A DNA stretch of 64,000 bases from Phoronis australis. Taxonomy: Eukaryota; Phoronida; Phoronidae. Made by a program: the position numbers and the translations under genes. The stretch lies in NCBI GenBank assembly GCA_002633005.1, contig NMRA01000056.1, forward strand, positions 507,165 to 571,164, in the 5' to 3' direction. The notes beneath the pieces were generated by a model. The model did not search any database and had not been told where the DNA came from. It saw only the letters and a list, made by a program, of their open reading frames with translations. This document shows positions 1 through 12,200 of this stretch, one piece after another (position 1 is the first letter of the stretch; each line of letters begins with the position of its first letter).

Positions 1-2611
1 GGAAAAGACAAAGAATCAGTTTTTGGCTCTTCATAGTCAGATTTCTTACTTTTGGACCAAAGTTAATAGCCTCTTCGACAAACAGCCCCTCCCCCTACTT
101 ATTTCTTTAAAATGGCAAATGTGAAACGAATATGTCCACATGCAGTTATAATCAAGTGATATGTTTGCTGACTTACTTCAGTGATGTCAGTACAAATGTT
201 ATTTCACAGATATGTCAGCAGCCTGTTTACGAGAGTGATACTTGTTATTGTTCTCAGCATATCCTGTTCAGTGTTGTCATCCTAATATTCTTAAAATCAC
301 GCTTTGGAAAATGATGTTATCGAAGTTTCGGTCATTGGCATTGTAAGCGTTGGTGAGCGTGATGCATCATGCATGGTTAGTTTACATGCAAATTAATTAA
401 TGACTGGAACAAGTATTTTGATAGCAGTTGAACCGAAAAAAACATGAACCTCTTACAAATTGTTAAAGGATGTCATCCATAATTTAAGAAAATATCAAAT
501 GTGAACTGTTTTGAAGTGGCCAAAGAAATTTGTTTGTTTTTGTTAAATCTTGGCAAATGTGTTAGCTGGTGTAGCTAGTGCCCCAACCAGTGGGTGCTCA
601 CAGTGATAATTTTATGAGCTCACCCCTCACTGAGCCAACTGTGCCTTAAAATTGTGTTGCCATGGCAACTTGTTTTGTCTTTAATAATTTGCAACTTCGT
701 ACATATTCTAACAGGACGACAAAACTGATCAAAAGTAATGTCATTGACCAATACAACAGTGTTGCCGTAGCGATGTGGCTTTATGTGTTTAGTTAAAAGT
801 GAATTGCAATTTAGTCATTGAGACCAATCACTATGGTGATTCTCTATTTATTTTGCACAAAAATAATTGCCAAAACTGTCATTTTCCATTTTTCATAGGC
901 TAATTACCCTGCTGCAAGTCACTGAAACTTTACCAAATGTTGTTTCACGATATCTTTCCACTGCAAACCATGCTGGTAATAGACTAAGATGTTATGAATG
1001 TTAACTCTTGTTGAGAAATGTGACGAAACTGAATTTCACTAGTCGGCCATACTGTGTGCTTAACGCGAAAAAAATACCACGATGGCTATACAATGTATTG
1101 AGTTAACACCCAAAATCACTTGTTAAAAAGGCGTCAAAAAATTAGAATCGACAAGGCCAGAAAATACTTAACATGGTCCATAGGTCCTCCAAATTTGCCC
1201 ATAGTGTTGATGCCCTGTGAGTGGATTGATTACCCGAAACAGTGTTGTGGTCACCGGACTGTAGGGCGAAAATTTAGATTTTGTGTTGTCAATTTTTTGG
1301 CAAAAACTAAGTCATGGAAAATATTCATCAGTATGGTCCTGGTTTGTGAAAAATCAATGAATAAGGATAGTGATTTGGATTTAGGTCGGGAGTGTTAATT
1401 CAGTGTGCAGAATATTACCGTGTTTGCTCTGCTAATGTAAAACATACTCCATGTTTGCATTAAATATTGTGTGTCAAAAAGTGGAGATTTTCCTAGTCTA
1501 GAAAGTAATTTTTGAAAACTATCATCTTCACCAGCTTACTTTTATTGAAAAAACAACAGCAACGGAGTCTTGGTGTGTTGGTTTTGGCATGGTACATCTA
1601 TTGTATTTCGTGCAGAACATGATAGAGGTCACCATCTTCAGGTAGTAAAATAATCTAATATAGTCATGATGTTGTGACATGCCTCTCATCCCGCACCATG
1701 TCTGCTGTCAATTTGACGAGGGTCTTAATTGTGCACTTAGGTATAGTCGAGATTAATGATTTGTCGAGTAATTAATGAATTGGCTATGCACTCAATCATG
1801 TTTGACTGAGTTGATTAAAGCTTTTCTTCTACACCTAGAGACATCAATATGCCAACTGTAGGCATGGATTGTGCTATTGTATTCTATGCGTCACAGACAC
1901 ATTTTGCCCTGTTTGAGTGGATAAAAAACGAAATTAGAATTTATGTTCTTGACTCTCATGACATTGGTCTCGCATTCCTTTACTATAGGATTTTATTTCC
2001 TCTACAAAACGAAGATCGAAACCATCAGCAACTCCAAGAGAATACTTCAGAGTTTTGCTCAGAGTTTTACTCAGAGTTACTTAGTTTTGCTCAGAGTTTT
2101 GCTCAAAATTTTGCTCAGAGATTTGCTCGGAGTTTTGCTCAGAGTTTTACCAAGAGTTTATTGTAGTTGGTCATCCCTAAAGTTGCAAATTTGAGAGTGG
2201 TGCTCATACCCATTGCCTGTGACTTGAGTTACCAGTTCATTTGACGGTAATTCAAGGTCAAATGAGGATTGTAATGTTTTTAAACTCCAAAACGCTATGG
2301 CTTAAAAATTGAACATCAATAACAAAACAGGCAAAATACAGCTTTAAATGTTCTTTTTTCTTTTCACTTTAAATCTCTTCATTTTTCTTTTCACTCCCAT
2401 CAATAATAATAACCATGTTTTTGAACATTGCAGTTTATAAACATTTGATGACGCCGCAGTGCACTCTTGAGACCACCAATCAAAATGATTGAAATTATAA
2501 AAAAGACATTTTCTTTCCACTCGATCAATTCTGTGCCTTGAATTTAATGTTTGATTGTTCACCAGTGTCAAAACAGTTCTAACTCTTGCTCTTATACTTG
2601 TGTTTTTGTAG
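1..2611. other. Upstream or 5' intronic sequence
   Basis: AT-rich non-coding sequence without recognisable genes. It contains a degenerate 12-nt tandem repeat (2047-2163). No promoter can be assigned: no clear CpG cluster or TATA/Inr arrangement stands out. Confidence 0.5.
2047..2163. repeat. Degenerate 12-nt tandem repeat
   Basis: About nine to ten copies of a unit close to gagttttgctca, with drift (tactca, aaaatt, agattt variants). It is open in two frames only because the unit length is a multiple of three. A simple minisatellite. Confidence 0.85.
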
Positions 2612-2633
2612 GTATATGATGGCCAGCTTAAAG
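2612..2633 (+). CDS. Candidate small 5' coding exon (ends MMASLK)
   Basis: A 22-nt block lies between a T-rich acceptor (AG at 2610-2611) and a good donor (gtaagc from 2634). Two consecutive ATGs at 2616 and 2619 would encode MMASLK and leave phase 0, the phase needed to join exon 24141 or exon 37404. Vertebrate PTBP N-termini likewise end in Lys just before RGSDEL. No homology supports it. It could be an alternative start exon or chance splice-like sequence. Confidence 0.35.
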
Positions 2634-3216
2634 GTAAGCTAAACACTAATTATATTTGCTTTGCTGTGTATAATTGCCTTCAATTAGCTGTTCCTTTCCC
2701 AACTCTTTTCTTACCTCTGAACAAAATTTCCCAGCTAGACATACAACAATTAACCACGCTTGAAGAATTTACACTATTCATTTACCTGGCACTTTTAGAT
2801 GTTTACCTCTCTATTGTACAACCCTGTGTTTAACCACCAAACACACACCATTGAAAAGCCTGCCCAGCAATGCAGCCACCTACTAAAGCCCAGTGTTTGC
2901 CCCCTTAGCCTCTCCTGTTGTCCACCCCTTACAACTGCTCCAGGGCTGTCCACAAAAGCCTGCCAGACGTTTTTGTGCAGAGCCAACAATAGGCCTGCAT
3001 TGATCTGTTGCTGAAGTGTGTAATTCGCCTGTTTGATCGAGCAAATTGACTAGCCTGGACTATGCCAATACATCCACAATCCCCATCGCTAAGCAGTATT
3101 GGCAACGTGGCTTTGCTCTGAGCTTTCACCGACTGTCGGTTTTCCCCTGAGCCTTTTCTGCTCTGTGCTGTCAAACTCTCTCCGTCTCACACCTTCACTG
3201 TACACCCTTTCTACAG
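2634..3216. other. Intron or 5'UTR between candidate leader exons
   Basis: Pyrimidine-rich from about 2800 to 3216, with many CTCT, TCTC and CCTTTT stretches. It could be 5'UTR of a promoter upstream of the MATQ exon or a long polypyrimidine tract. No coding signal. Confidence 0.4.
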
Positions 3217-3244
3217 CTAGATCTCCAACGTCATGGCAACGCAG
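3217..3244 (+). CDS. PTBP1: Candidate first coding exon (MATQ)
   Basis: A pyrimidine-rich stretch ending ctttctacag (AG at 3215-3216) is followed by a short 5'UTR and ATG GCA ACG CAG at 3233-3244, then a strong gtgagt donor. TAG at 3218-3220 is in frame upstream, so the ATG cannot be extended. The exon ends in phase 0, compatible with both the 270-nt exon (MATQ|GHS) and the RGSDELLS exon (MATQ|RGSD). This is the start used in the 689-residue model. The whole CT-rich stretch from about 2800 could instead be 5'UTR of a promoter-proximal exon. Support is splice signal and phase only. Confidence 0.5.
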
Positions 3245-6200
3245 GTGAGTCTATTATTAAACAGCACACACGTGCTTTCTATTGATGTTTTAAGTTTTGT
3301 TAAGTTTGGCGTTTTTACTAAGATCACAAACGCATGTTTGACATAATGTATGTATTTTGCCGTAACTGTAAATGACCTGGCACTTACTATCCAGTAGTAA
3401 AAAATCGAGGTCTGGGGATTTAGCCGAACACATCGCAAAACGTGGTTGCTTGAAAGGTATTCTAAAATTTGGGGATGGGAGTTAAGTTAAAAATCGTCGG
3501 TGTTCACCCATGTGGTTATGGTAATACATGCACTTGAGCCTGTAAAGGATGTAACCCATGCTTTGATTCTAGGGTCGAAGATTGGCTTCACTTGCTTTCG
3601 AAATACACATAAAAGTCCTAGTGAAATTTCTCTCACCAGACCTAAAACTTCCCCTTTATTGATAGAAATATTTCCCTGAGGTTGGCATCAGTTTCAATTC
3701 ACGCAGGCCGAGGGTCTCCAGAGGGGTCTTTATTTAACGTCAAAAGTTCGCAATGTCATGACTTGTAGGGAACAAGCCCTGGACAAGCCCTGAATGGAAG
3801 GCACAGGCACATTTCTCTCCAAGTAACACCAGCCAAGAACAGTGTCAAAGAGGATGTTTATTTTCTTAATTTGAGTTCCCTTGGAATTCCAGTTTGTTCT
3901 TGTTTTGTTACACTTCATAACTTGTAGGGTTCTTCCTAATTGATTTGTCTGCAGTGTAGCTCTTTGTTAGACAACAAGCAGTGCTATAATCTATTGAACT
4001 GTCTACTGTGATAATGTGGAGGATGTTGTCACATCAGACCTTGAGGATAGTAGGAACTGGTTGGTCCCACCAACATGTTTCTCACCGTGATCTTTCCAAA
4101 AGATGGGTGCTCTCCCCAGAGTTCGAGCACTTGTCTCCTTCCAAAGGTTGACTGTTATCTCCCGGGTGATCATAGCTTTGTCTTCAGTGTGTGTTTCACA
4201 ACAGAAAACACAGACTAGGAATAAGCCATTTCACATTCACATGGAATGTCCAGGTTCACACTTTGGATGACTTGTATGTCGTCATGGGGATTTCATAATG
4301 TACAATGAACTGGTGCGAAACATCGCTGAATGGCCCCATGTACCTAACGAACGACTCGTCTCCCGTGTGTTCAAACTCGACATAATCTTTGAAGACGAAC
4401 CAAACTTTTTGTGCCGAAATCCACTAACTTGCAACTGCGACAAGTCGAAGCATGCCTTGGAGAACACTCTTACTTAACTATATTGTCAGTGTTTAGTCGG
4501 ACTCGCAAGTCCAGCATTTCTTACAGTGTCATCGGTTGCAGATAGTGCATTGCCATTTTTTCCCATACCGACCAGCATACTCTTTTCAAATGTTTCAGTT
4601 CTAAACCGTTCAAACAACTGGACATTCACTAAACATCTAGAGAGACAGAAGGAGAGCCATGTGTAAGGGTTACATCACCCAAGCCTTTTGTTGGAAAGAA
4701 GCTGGCAATTACTGTATCATTTTTTGACATCTTTCAATCTTAGTTACTGTTACCATGTCATTTAGTGCTGGAGATGCTCCCATAAAAAATGGCTTGATAT
4801 TTGCTCAAATTCCGCTTTCACGTTCACGTATAACACAGTTGTGCTGTCTACAATAATGGTTGACTCGAAATTCACTGGAGCTAGATTAGCAAGGGTCATG
4901 CCCATACCAATGTCTGCAGTCAGGTGATCACGTTGAACACTATCACACAAAAGTCTCCATGCTTCACCATTTTTAACCCCTAAAAGATATTTTCTGAACC
5001 TCAATGAACAAAAAATCTTAATGTGTTCATGTCACAGGACTGCCATTTTTTAAAAACTTTGGCTTTGAATGTAAATTTCTAAAAATCAAAACTGCAGACG
5101 ACTTTGTGTTTGAACTACCGTATACTCATGGACTATATCTCAGATTTTTATATACTCTCCAAAAGATATTGTCTGTCAAAGTTCTGTTTTTAAAAATTGT
5201 TGCAAGTTTTCATATTCGACTGCTGTTGTCTTCGTAGTTAGAAAGAAAAGTCAAACATCTGAGATGCAATTCTCTCAGCCATAAGTTGTTAAATGAGGAT
5301 AAATTTCGTGTAAAAGGACACGCACCGAAAAGAAGGGTTTAACACTGCTTAAAATGTCGGAAATCAAAAGGCCTGAAAATGGCTGATAAAGATTTGCCAA
5401 CTAATTGTAACATGTTCATCATGTCACTGACACTTTATGCTCTGTTTTATTCTTGTTAATCTGGCCAAGCCATTTCTTTGGTGCAAGTTTAGTTGGCACT
5501 TTTATACCAGTGCTAATTGCCCGGACATCACATCCAGATGACAGGTGTACCCATCTGCTTGGAAAATTTTATAGGTAATAGATACTGTAGGAAATGACCT
5601 CATAGAATGAGGGCATAATCATTGATTGGTATAAAAAGTGTTAACTACCCGTTAATGGTATTTGCTACACACGCATGAAACCATTGCATGACTAGCCAGT
5701 TTGAGGATTGTATAAAATGTTATCGGTCAAAAAATTGGCTGATATTTGAGAAATTGTTGAGTGTCAAAATTTCCTCTTCTCTCAATCTTAATAATAAAAA
5801 GAATCCATTTTCAACTTGAATTTCAGTGTCCCAGATTTGATAAACAATTCCAGACTGGAGAATTTTTCTGTAATATGTTAGCCAAGTCTCGTCAAGTTTG
5901 GAAGTCATGATTGAGCTCGAATTCTTATGACATGTTCAGAATGTAAAAATCTGGTCCAAAATGGTTTTGTACAACATTTTTTTGTAGTCAACATCTGTTC
6001 ACCGTTCGTGTGTAGAATTGACCAATCGCAATCTCCGTCCCTTGAGAAAAGTCAACAAACAAACAATAAGTTTTACCTGATAACTTTTTTTTGTCAGGTA
6101 AAATGGCGGCTTGGAAATGAATGTGTGTCTTGAGTGCTGTATTCTGATTGGTCAGTTAAGCTGTCACTCAAAATCCAGGCGACAGGTCAATTACCCACAA

Positions 6201-9200
6201 GATTGGAACGTGTGTGCCCTTCACGTAACATGTGGTGATAGACATTAGTAGAGACCGGAAGACATGCGTGATTTCAGAGTATGATTATTTCAGTGTTTAC
6301 AAATTACAGCGACCATATTTTATCTGTCCACAACAGAGGGTAAAAGTTGATGTTCAATGTGGCTGTGGGAACAAGCGTAAACTGTTTCATGCGCACGAGA
6401 TATAGCCGTGTTGTGCGAATGTTTTGTCTGTAACTATAAATTACGCGCTCAAATTTGAGCGTTGAGCCCATTCACAGGAATTTTTCACACACACAAAGCT
6501 ACACCTTCAAGATTTTTTCACTTACGAGAACATCAACTGTCGGTAATGTTAGTAGGACGATGTCATGCCCTCGTCTTGTAAAGTACCTTGTCAAAAATGC
6601 GGTGTCATAAAATACTATTGTTGTGCAGTGATTATTTCCAGGGAGAGTGCGTTCTGGGATAATTGCCACTTAATGTTGCAGTACACGCCAAAAGTAAAAC
6701 AAAACATTGGTTCTCCGTCATGACTGGCCGTTGTAGCTACTTTGGTGGTGAATTCCGCTCACACTCTGTCATGCTGGGGAATAGGGCTGTTCCTCATTAG
6801 ACGACAATAGAACTCTCCATTGTCCCAGATGTAAGGAAGCACGTCACCTTGTTTTGGAAATCTGGCACATGTCGTATCTCTCATTGATGTCAGGAAGGCA
6901 AAGAATTTCATACTACGCATTCCCGCGTATTTGTACAGTTTGTCAAACCTTCTCACGTTGGAGTTGCAGCCCACAACACAGCAGTTATACTTCATTGGTA
7001 TTGGAAGGACAAATAGAGTAATGCAACCGAGAAAAACTTGAAAAGAATCAGACAACAGCAAACAGCATGTGAAACTCCAGTGGCACGAAAACGAGGCAGC
7101 AAATGTGCCTGGCGGATGTTTGTGGCATTGTGGCTAAATACAGCGAGATTTGAGTGTATCTGTGTAATCCGGGACAGCCCTATTGCGGGTCATGTTATCC
7201 AATTTTGTTGGCTTGTACTGTACATTGAGCGTTGGTTACCTGTTAACAGCTTTCATTAGAAAATGTGAATGGCTGTCTAAATTCCACCATTTCTGTTGCA
7301 GGATTACAAAGTGGAAGTCATCCTCTTATGCACTTGAGCAGGGCAGACCCAATTATTTGATTATTGAATTACTTTCAAAATAACAAGGTTAATCTCGTCA
7401 TTTGTTGGAACTGAAGTTAGGCTTAATTAAGTCTGAAGGCAATCCTGTTACCTAATAATTTGTTTGAAGCCCTAAATGGCATCCACAGTTGACTTTTAAT
7501 TCTGAAACAATGACCGACAAACTATTTCCTCTAGCTTACAGGTACATTCAGCTATGGCCTTTCATGTTGCTATGGTGATTGTAGTGAAATCTCACTAATT
7601 ATGGACTTTTTTAATTGTGAATGCCTCCACTTTCTCAAATTATGATAGGCACGGTACAGAATTTAAAGAACGGCAAATCATTTACTTCGTGGTACTTTTC
7701 TTTCATAAAAAATAAAAAATCACTTCTCCACCAAATTATGTCTTGAATTGGTGTTTTTATTAGATTTGAATTTTACTACATGTAATGTAGCGACAGCCTG
7801 GTAAATTCTATTTTCGGCTTGAATTTTGATGTCCATGTGTTAGAGACTGACCGAAACCGAAGAATTTTTACCGTAGGTATCGGAAAAATGAAAATTAAGA
7901 TATGGAATGGGTATGTCCAAAATTGAACTCTCCTTTGCCACAGAGGTATTTTACTTATGATTGACCTCTGGTAAAAATTCTTATATTTCAGGACACGGTA
8001 TGGCAGAAAAGGAAAAGTTCATTATGTCAAGTTTCTTAACAAATTTGTACTATATAGCTGTCACCCAGCAACATAAGATGAAGTGTCAGATATATGCAGC
8101 AGTGGAGTAAGCGTATGGAACATTAAAAATGACACTAATTTTAGCAATTGTTTTGTTACATCGTACACCAAGTTGAATTTTGACTACTATCTGAAATGTC
8201 TGGCATTTTTAAGTCTAATCGGACACGCAAAGAATGATGGGCTGTGAGCTCACAGTTGTTTGTCGAACTTGTCAAATATGCTGGCGATGACACTGTAACT
8301 CTGGCTGAATGACGTATTGGTGCGCAGAAAAGATGCCATGCAAATTTCACACGCAGAAAAGATGTGACTTATGTTTACTTATTCAACAGTTAGTTTTGCA
8401 TGAATTAAAGAGCTTCGGAGTACTTTGATTATTTCCATTGTGGGGTGATTCGAGTTTGCTCCTTGGACACTGAATGCTTGCCATATATGAAAAAATAGGT
8501 TTGCCGCATGACATGAGACGGTCATGCATGTCACTAGTTATTTTGCCTTCGAAGTTAAGCTAAGTTGGGATTTGGCTCATAAAACTGAGAAAAGACAAAC
8601 TCTGTTGAAAAATAATTTGTTGTTGCATAGAATGAGATTCTTACTGATTACAGTCTTTGTAAGTGATGATTTCAACTTTTGTTGCAACACTGAAGAAGAA
8701 CAGCATTAGATGCCCCCTGCGATGACCTCAAGCACAGTGCGACATAAAATTGATACGGTTTCCGCATTTGAAAGAGCGCCTTACTAATTTGAGAATTAAT
8801 TCGGTGAAGTAAATTATGAGGGAGTGCTCACCTGAGCATTGGGGCGTAATTCGAAATTCTCAAAAGTTGAAGGTGGGCGCTTAGCCGTGCTTGGAGCGCG
8901 TAACACACAGTTTCTAAAGTAGGGGGTTAGCATGGGCGCTAACTTAAATGTTTATGGTAATTACTCATGATAAAGAAATAGACAGCATAAGGCAAAATGT
9001 CTGTGATGCAACTTTTGGGACCTCAGGGACTGTAAACTAGACACGATTTGAGTAGGTCTGTCTATCAAAAGAGTGAAAAAGTGAAAAGTCTCGGATTCAT
9101 AGGGCGACTCTTGATGTAATCAGCTTATTATGTATGGCCATGAAATCATGTCATCCACTGAACAAAGACTATTCTAGTTTTAAGTTTGCAATCTCTGCTT

Positions 9201-12200
9201 TCCTAAATGAGGCTGCATGGGTCTTTAAATCAGTTTTTAGATTATTTTGTTTCTGATTTCAGTATTGTAAATAAATTGAACATTGTTATGGATCAGAAAC
9301 AGTTTGTAGGAGCCAGGTAGTTTCATCTGAGAAATGATTTTCTGTGTTAGTGCCTTGAATCGATCAATAATACTGGTGTGTATTTATGGCCTCTGGAAAA
9401 GTATTTCAATAACTGAACTGCTTTCTGATATATTAATTGCGACATTGGCATTTAAGTGTTTGATAATAAACATGGCATTCATTAATTGCATTTGATGAGT
9501 CTGACTTTTACTAACTTCAATTGAATTCAGATGTATAAATCTAGCGCCAAGTTAGAACTTGGTTAAATTTTGATATTTCAATGAAACTTTAGCCAACTTC
9601 AAGTTTTGAAACTTGAAACTTAACTAAGATGTCAAAGCATTCTTGGGGTTTAAAGCAAACTAATATCACTTATTTAGCTCGCAATATGGCCGTCAAGTGA
9701 AATTCAATTTTGTCAAATTTCTCCCCAAAATTAAAGGTTAAGAAACGTTTAGTGCGTTGCTAGCCGTGGTTTGTGTAGGTGTCACAAAACAACATTTAGT
9801 AAAGTTTCCATTATTTGTTGCAAAGTAACCAGCATTTGAAGATTGGAACTTTTGCAATTATTTTTGTGCGAAATTAGGGGAGAGTTGGCATATCTTCAAG
9901 GTAATCCTGCTCCTTATTTCAAGGTTATCCTGCTCCTTGTTTCAAGGCCTACAAGCACAGATTGGTTAAACCAGGGCCAATTTGGTCCTCAAGGCATGAT
10001 GTGCTAAATTCGAGCCCTATGCCGAATTTTTGTTGCCGTTTTTAGAAGCATTTGTCAAACCTCCATGTTATGAAAGCTGAATTAGAATTCCAGGTTACTT
10101 CATGATGATTATCCTTATTTCCTTTGAGAACCTGTCATCACACAAAACTTGATTCCTGATAAGGCTGCGGGGTTCTCCCTTGAGAGGAATCCTAACGTGT
10201 TTCTGTTATGCTAATCCGTAGTTATCCCTAGATATAAATTACAATTGGGGAGAGTGTCGTTTTTTCCGAATGATTAATAATAGGTATCGTGCAATATTTC
10301 AATAATTTGCCTTTCCGCGAAATGTGTAACGGGGAAAACTCAGCCTTTTCAAACATTGTTCAGCATTTCTGAACAATGGGCAGGAATTTTGAAAAATGCA
10401 TCCCAAGGCTGGCAGGTCGCCAGTACGACCTCAGATTTGTTTGGTGACCTGGTAAATATCCCAGGTTGCCACAAAGTCGCCAAGCACGCATCCAAGCACG
10501 CTCTCGACATAGTACAGGAAGTAAACAGACGGAAGTCGGAATCGTTCGGCGAAAATCGTTTGTGAGTCATGCACAATTAGCAAGCAGCTTTAAGAGGTGA
10601 GCCAGCGCAGGATATTGGGCTCGAGAGTGCCCATCCTCTCTACTTTTGATAATTTTCAATTAAGCGTCAACTGCATGGATTTGCTCCCACCCGTAATTTG
10701 CTTCACGGAATCGATTTTCAATGGAGGTGAGCTTTCAAATGCGGAAACGGGATCAGTTATGATTTGCAATGGGAGTTAGGGGCGTCACCAGTTTCGCAGT
10801 GTTAAGATCCATATCCCGGCCTGGCTTACCTCCTAAGCTAAAGTGACAGTCGTGTTGAGATCATGTGACATTTTGTGACGCAGGCCTGTTCCATGTTTGC
10901 CATGTATTCAGTGTCAAGGGAGCAAACTTGAATCTCCCGATTAATGGAAGTCCGCAAAAACTCAAAAGTATTTCGAACATTTTTTGTTGTTAGTTTATTT
11001 AAAGTTACTTACTGAATAAGTAACCATTATAAGACACAAGATCTTTATCTTGGGAACTTTGCACCATCATTTCTGCTTATAAATGCACCACTTTACCAGG
11101 GCATACAACACCTCGCGGAAAATTTTCAATTGTTTCAGACGCAAAATATCTGGGAATGAAAAGGAGGGAATTTAAAGCACTTACGTAGATTTTTGTAACT
11201 CTGCATCTTCAACGACTTCAGCGACATCTATATAGCCAGTCCTAGAATATTGACGGATGTTTTTTCAACATAAATTTCCTATTTGAAATTTCATTTTTTG
11301 CATACTTAGCTACTTGAATTCACGTTTAAGTTAGGAACTGCTGATTCAACTTCGGTGTCAGCTACTAGCCTTGCAACAAATTCTTTGAACTTCGGGTCTT
11401 TGGACTTCAATTTCGAATGTCATAGGGGGCCATGGTAACTATGTGGCTCGGTTTAAGCGCCCATGCGCTTACAAGCTCGCACCCCTCGTTTCTCGAAATT
11501 TCCAATTTCTGTGCCCATCTTCGGGTTAAGCCATGGCAACTGTGGTTCGGGTTAAGTGCCCATGCACTTAGTAGCTCCCACCCCCAGTTTCTCGAAATTT
11601 CCAATTGACGTGCTCATCTTTGGGTTAAGTGTAAACCTCCGATTTCCAGGCTTGCCGATTTAAGTGCCCAGGGCATTAACCAGCATCTTTGATGTCACAA
11701 GAAGACCATGAATATAAACTGTGAATTTAGTTGAACATTATCGAACGGTTCCACCTTCGTTAGTTAACGGACACCGAGGTAACCATTTGCTTATGCTTGG
11801 GCCATCGACGTTTCATGTGTCGTTATTGAGAGTAACACCTCAAATTTGATCTTTACACTGCATCAGAAGTGTCGATGCTACACCGTTTAATCCACCTGTT
11901 AACCAGCAATTTCTTCTTCTATCAAGGGTTAAAGTTAACCCAACAGCCTCAAAATATTGAAATGCTGACCTCGGCGTGAAAGGTTCTTGTTGGCTTTGTG
12001 AACAAGATTGGCATTTCCTCTGAAACTTTCATCTACTTGTTACTCGTTGTTAGTTGTTGGTTATCTAAGTATCATGCGATTTCCCTGCATATACTGTAAA
12101 TAATTTTTATCTTTTGTGTGGGCATGTTGTTCTGAAATGAAGAGTCTACAAAAAGTATTTTGGAGTCAAGTTAAAAATACCGAATTCTCCGCAACATTTC

